Below, in pieces: positions 63,152 through 64,000 of a stretch of DNA of 64,000 bases. This DNA is from Mycolicibacterium sp. TY81 (lineage in GTDB: Bacteria > Actinomycetota > Actinomycetes > Mycobacteriales > Mycobacteriaceae): positions 186,001 to 250,000 of the forward strand of contig NZ_AP023362.1 in the NCBI RefSeq assembly GCF_018326285.1, read 5' to 3'. Every line of letters begins with the position of its first letter. The stretch's first letter is position 1. Both the position numbers and the translations under genes were made by a program. The notes under the pieces are model-generated. The model was not told the origin of the DNA and did no database searches. It was given only the letters and a program-made list of their open reading frames with translations.

Positions 63152-63859
63152 TCAGGCGGAGCGGACGAACGCCGGGACCGACCGGGAGCCGCTGCGGAGG
63201 CTGGCCGCCTGCTTGGAGTAGTAGCCGCCGCCGTCGGTGATGCCCAGGGCGGCGCACACGTCCTCGTGACTGACCTCCCCGACCTTGTAGAGCTTCTTCG
63301 CCAGCGTCATCACTGCTGGCCAGCAGCGGTCGAGAATCGGCTGGACCGCCGCGCCCTCGTGGGAGCCGCCCGCCGCCGTAAGAACTCGGTCGTCGTGGCA
63401 CCCGTGGCTCCGCATGGCGGCGTAGAACTCCTGCTGAGTCGGGCGGCGGCCACCAGCGGCGAACTTCGCCTGAGCCCACGGCCCGGCATACGCCGTCAGC
63501 GCGTCGGAGCCGTGAGGGTGGTCCCGGAAATTGGTCAGCCCCTCCAGGCCGGTCACCCGGCTGGTACCGACAACGGCGGTGCCCAGCTCAGCCCCGAGCA
63601 CCACACCGGCCACGGCGTGCCCGGCCTCGTGAACGCACACCTCAAGGTGTGTCCGGTCAACCTCGGCGCTGGCCGTGCGGGTCGGGTGCGTCGGGCGAAC
63701 GGGCTTGGCCGGGGCCAGGGCCGGACGGATGGGCTTGGGGGTGGCCGTCACCTTGGGCGGCGTGAGTCGCGGGCCACCGCTGGCGGCCAGGGTCGCGCGG
63801 ACGGCAGCGCTGGCCACGCGGGCCATGAGGCCCGCAGTGCTCGGGTCGATGGAAGTCAT
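63152..63859 (-). CDS. Phage-encoded HEAGH metallopeptidase-like protein (FtsH/M41-type zinc site)
   Basis: 235 residues from ATG 63859. Residues 1-65 are Pro/Thr/Lys-rich. CVHEAGHAVAGVVLG carries zinc ligands H77 and H81 and the catalytic E78; HDDRVL has D156, 75 residues after H81, close to the 74-residue gap to the third ligand in E. coli FtsH. AYAGPWAQAKF between them also resembles M41 proteins. No AAA ATPase domain is present. It may be a protease acting on host or phage proteins, or an anti-host factor; not shown. Confidence 0.7.
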   Translation of the reverse strand: MTSIDPSTAGLMARVASAAVRATLAASGGPRLTPPKVTATPKPIRPALAPAKPVRPTHPTRTASAEVDRTHLEVCVHEAGHAVAGVVLGAELGTAVVGTSRVTGLEGLTNFRDHPHGSDALTAYAGPWAQAKFAAGGRRPTQQEFYAAMRSHGCHDDRVLTAAGGSHEGAAVQPILDRCWPAVMTLAKKLYKVGEVSHEDVCAALGITDGGGYYSKQAASLRSGSRSVPAFVRSA

Positions 63860-63930
63860 TGGTTCAGTACGCCTTTCGAGTTGGTGATGACCTCTGATGC
63901 CGAAGTCATCACGGTTTTGGTCAGTGGCAA

Positions 63931-63976
63931 CGAAGGGCGGCGGTCGGTACATAACGCGGAGCACCGCCGCCCTTCG
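63931..63976. terminator. Perfect 14-bp stem at the window end
   Basis: CGAAGGGCGGCGGT (63931-63944) pairs with ACCGCCGCCCTTCG (63963-63976), 18-base loop. It lies 72 bases upstream of the metallopeptidase start, so it could be a terminator of an upstream phage gene outside the window or a 5' UTR structure. No T-run is visible. Confidence 0.5.
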
Positions 63977-64000
63977 CCGTCATCGAACCGAGGAGTGGGG

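Larger units (their letters stand above)
60690..64000 (-). mobile_element. Edge of a phage-derived element (prophage, remnant or satellite), runs off the window
   Basis: Five tightly packed minus-strand genes with ATGA/GTGA overlaps: a metallopeptidase-like protein, a Cys-rich protein, a large terminase and two small Cys/His-rich proteins, all unlike the host backbone and similar in style to mycobacteriophage genes. The block follows ychF, where M. tuberculosis synteny ends. No integrase, attachment repeat, portal or capsid gene is visible, so the element is either incomplete here or of a satellite type. Confidence 0.7.

Overview
This is high-GC actinobacterial chromosome, almost certainly from a rapidly growing mycobacterium (Mycolicibacterium-like). 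The evidence is the gene order cbs, pra-like, metB, greA, DUF4307 gene, mca, thioredoxin-domain gene, hemolysin III-like gene, Z-prenyl synthase, coaA, glyA, desA2, phoH2, deacetylase, fum, glpX, AI-2E-type gene, 3-beta-HSD, xseB, xseA, lipid-droplet gene, ispH, DUF6542 gene, ychF. This is the M. tuberculosis Rv1077-Rv1112 backbone, interrupted here by accessory blocks. Mycothiol enzymology (mca) and type VII secretion proteins support the assignment. No rRNA, intact tRNA or CRISPR array was seen.

Layout. 1-5.1 kb: the end of cbs, then an ESX-1-type EspA/EspE-EspC fusion gene split at codon 7 by two tandem, diverged IS256-family elements flanked by a 9-bp target duplication. 5.1-9.5 kb: small membrane proteins, several with Pro/Gly/Tyr-rich tails, plus an acyl-CoA dehydrogenase. 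9.5-33.5 kb: housekeeping backbone covering sulfur amino acids, mycothiol detoxification, CoA, one-carbon metabolism, desaturation, the PhoH2 toxin-like ATPase with its small upstream partner, fumarase and fructose bisphosphatase. Three near-identical 49-57 bp palindromes lie in intergenic spaces here.

33.5-41 kb: an SDR, then a two-component system (RR-HK) divergent from an operon encoding a GT2 glycosyltransferase, a DUF2064 nucleotidyltransferase-like protein, a methyltransferase, a fused cytochrome-b/molybdopterin oxidoreductase (MsrQ-MsrP-like) and a membrane protein, with a polytopic glycosyltransferase-like protein convergent to it. 41-48.7 kb: a redox and stress island with two DUF417 (RclC-like) membrane proteins, a double GNAT acetyltransferase, a flavodoxin-fold reductase, an ECF sigma factor with zinc-finger anti-sigma, a TetR regulator, a peroxiredoxin-like protein, two related small exported proteins and an epimerase. 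A TGTACT-N4-AGTACA palindrome lies before both the TetR/peroxiredoxin pair and the first DUF417 operon, which suggests one regulon. 48.7-53.8 kb: a CGNR regulator, a mycothiol-dependent-isomerase-like protein, and a sulfatase/HAD/FGE-like operon whose last gene carries an in-frame amber codon.

53.8-60.7 kb: backbone (3-beta-HSD, exonuclease VII, ispH, ychF). 60.7-64 kb: the edge of an integrated phage-like element on the minus strand, with a large terminase, an FtsH-type HEAGH metallopeptidase-like protein and Cys-rich small proteins. No portal or capsid gene lies between the terminase and the host gene, so it may be a defective prophage or a satellite.
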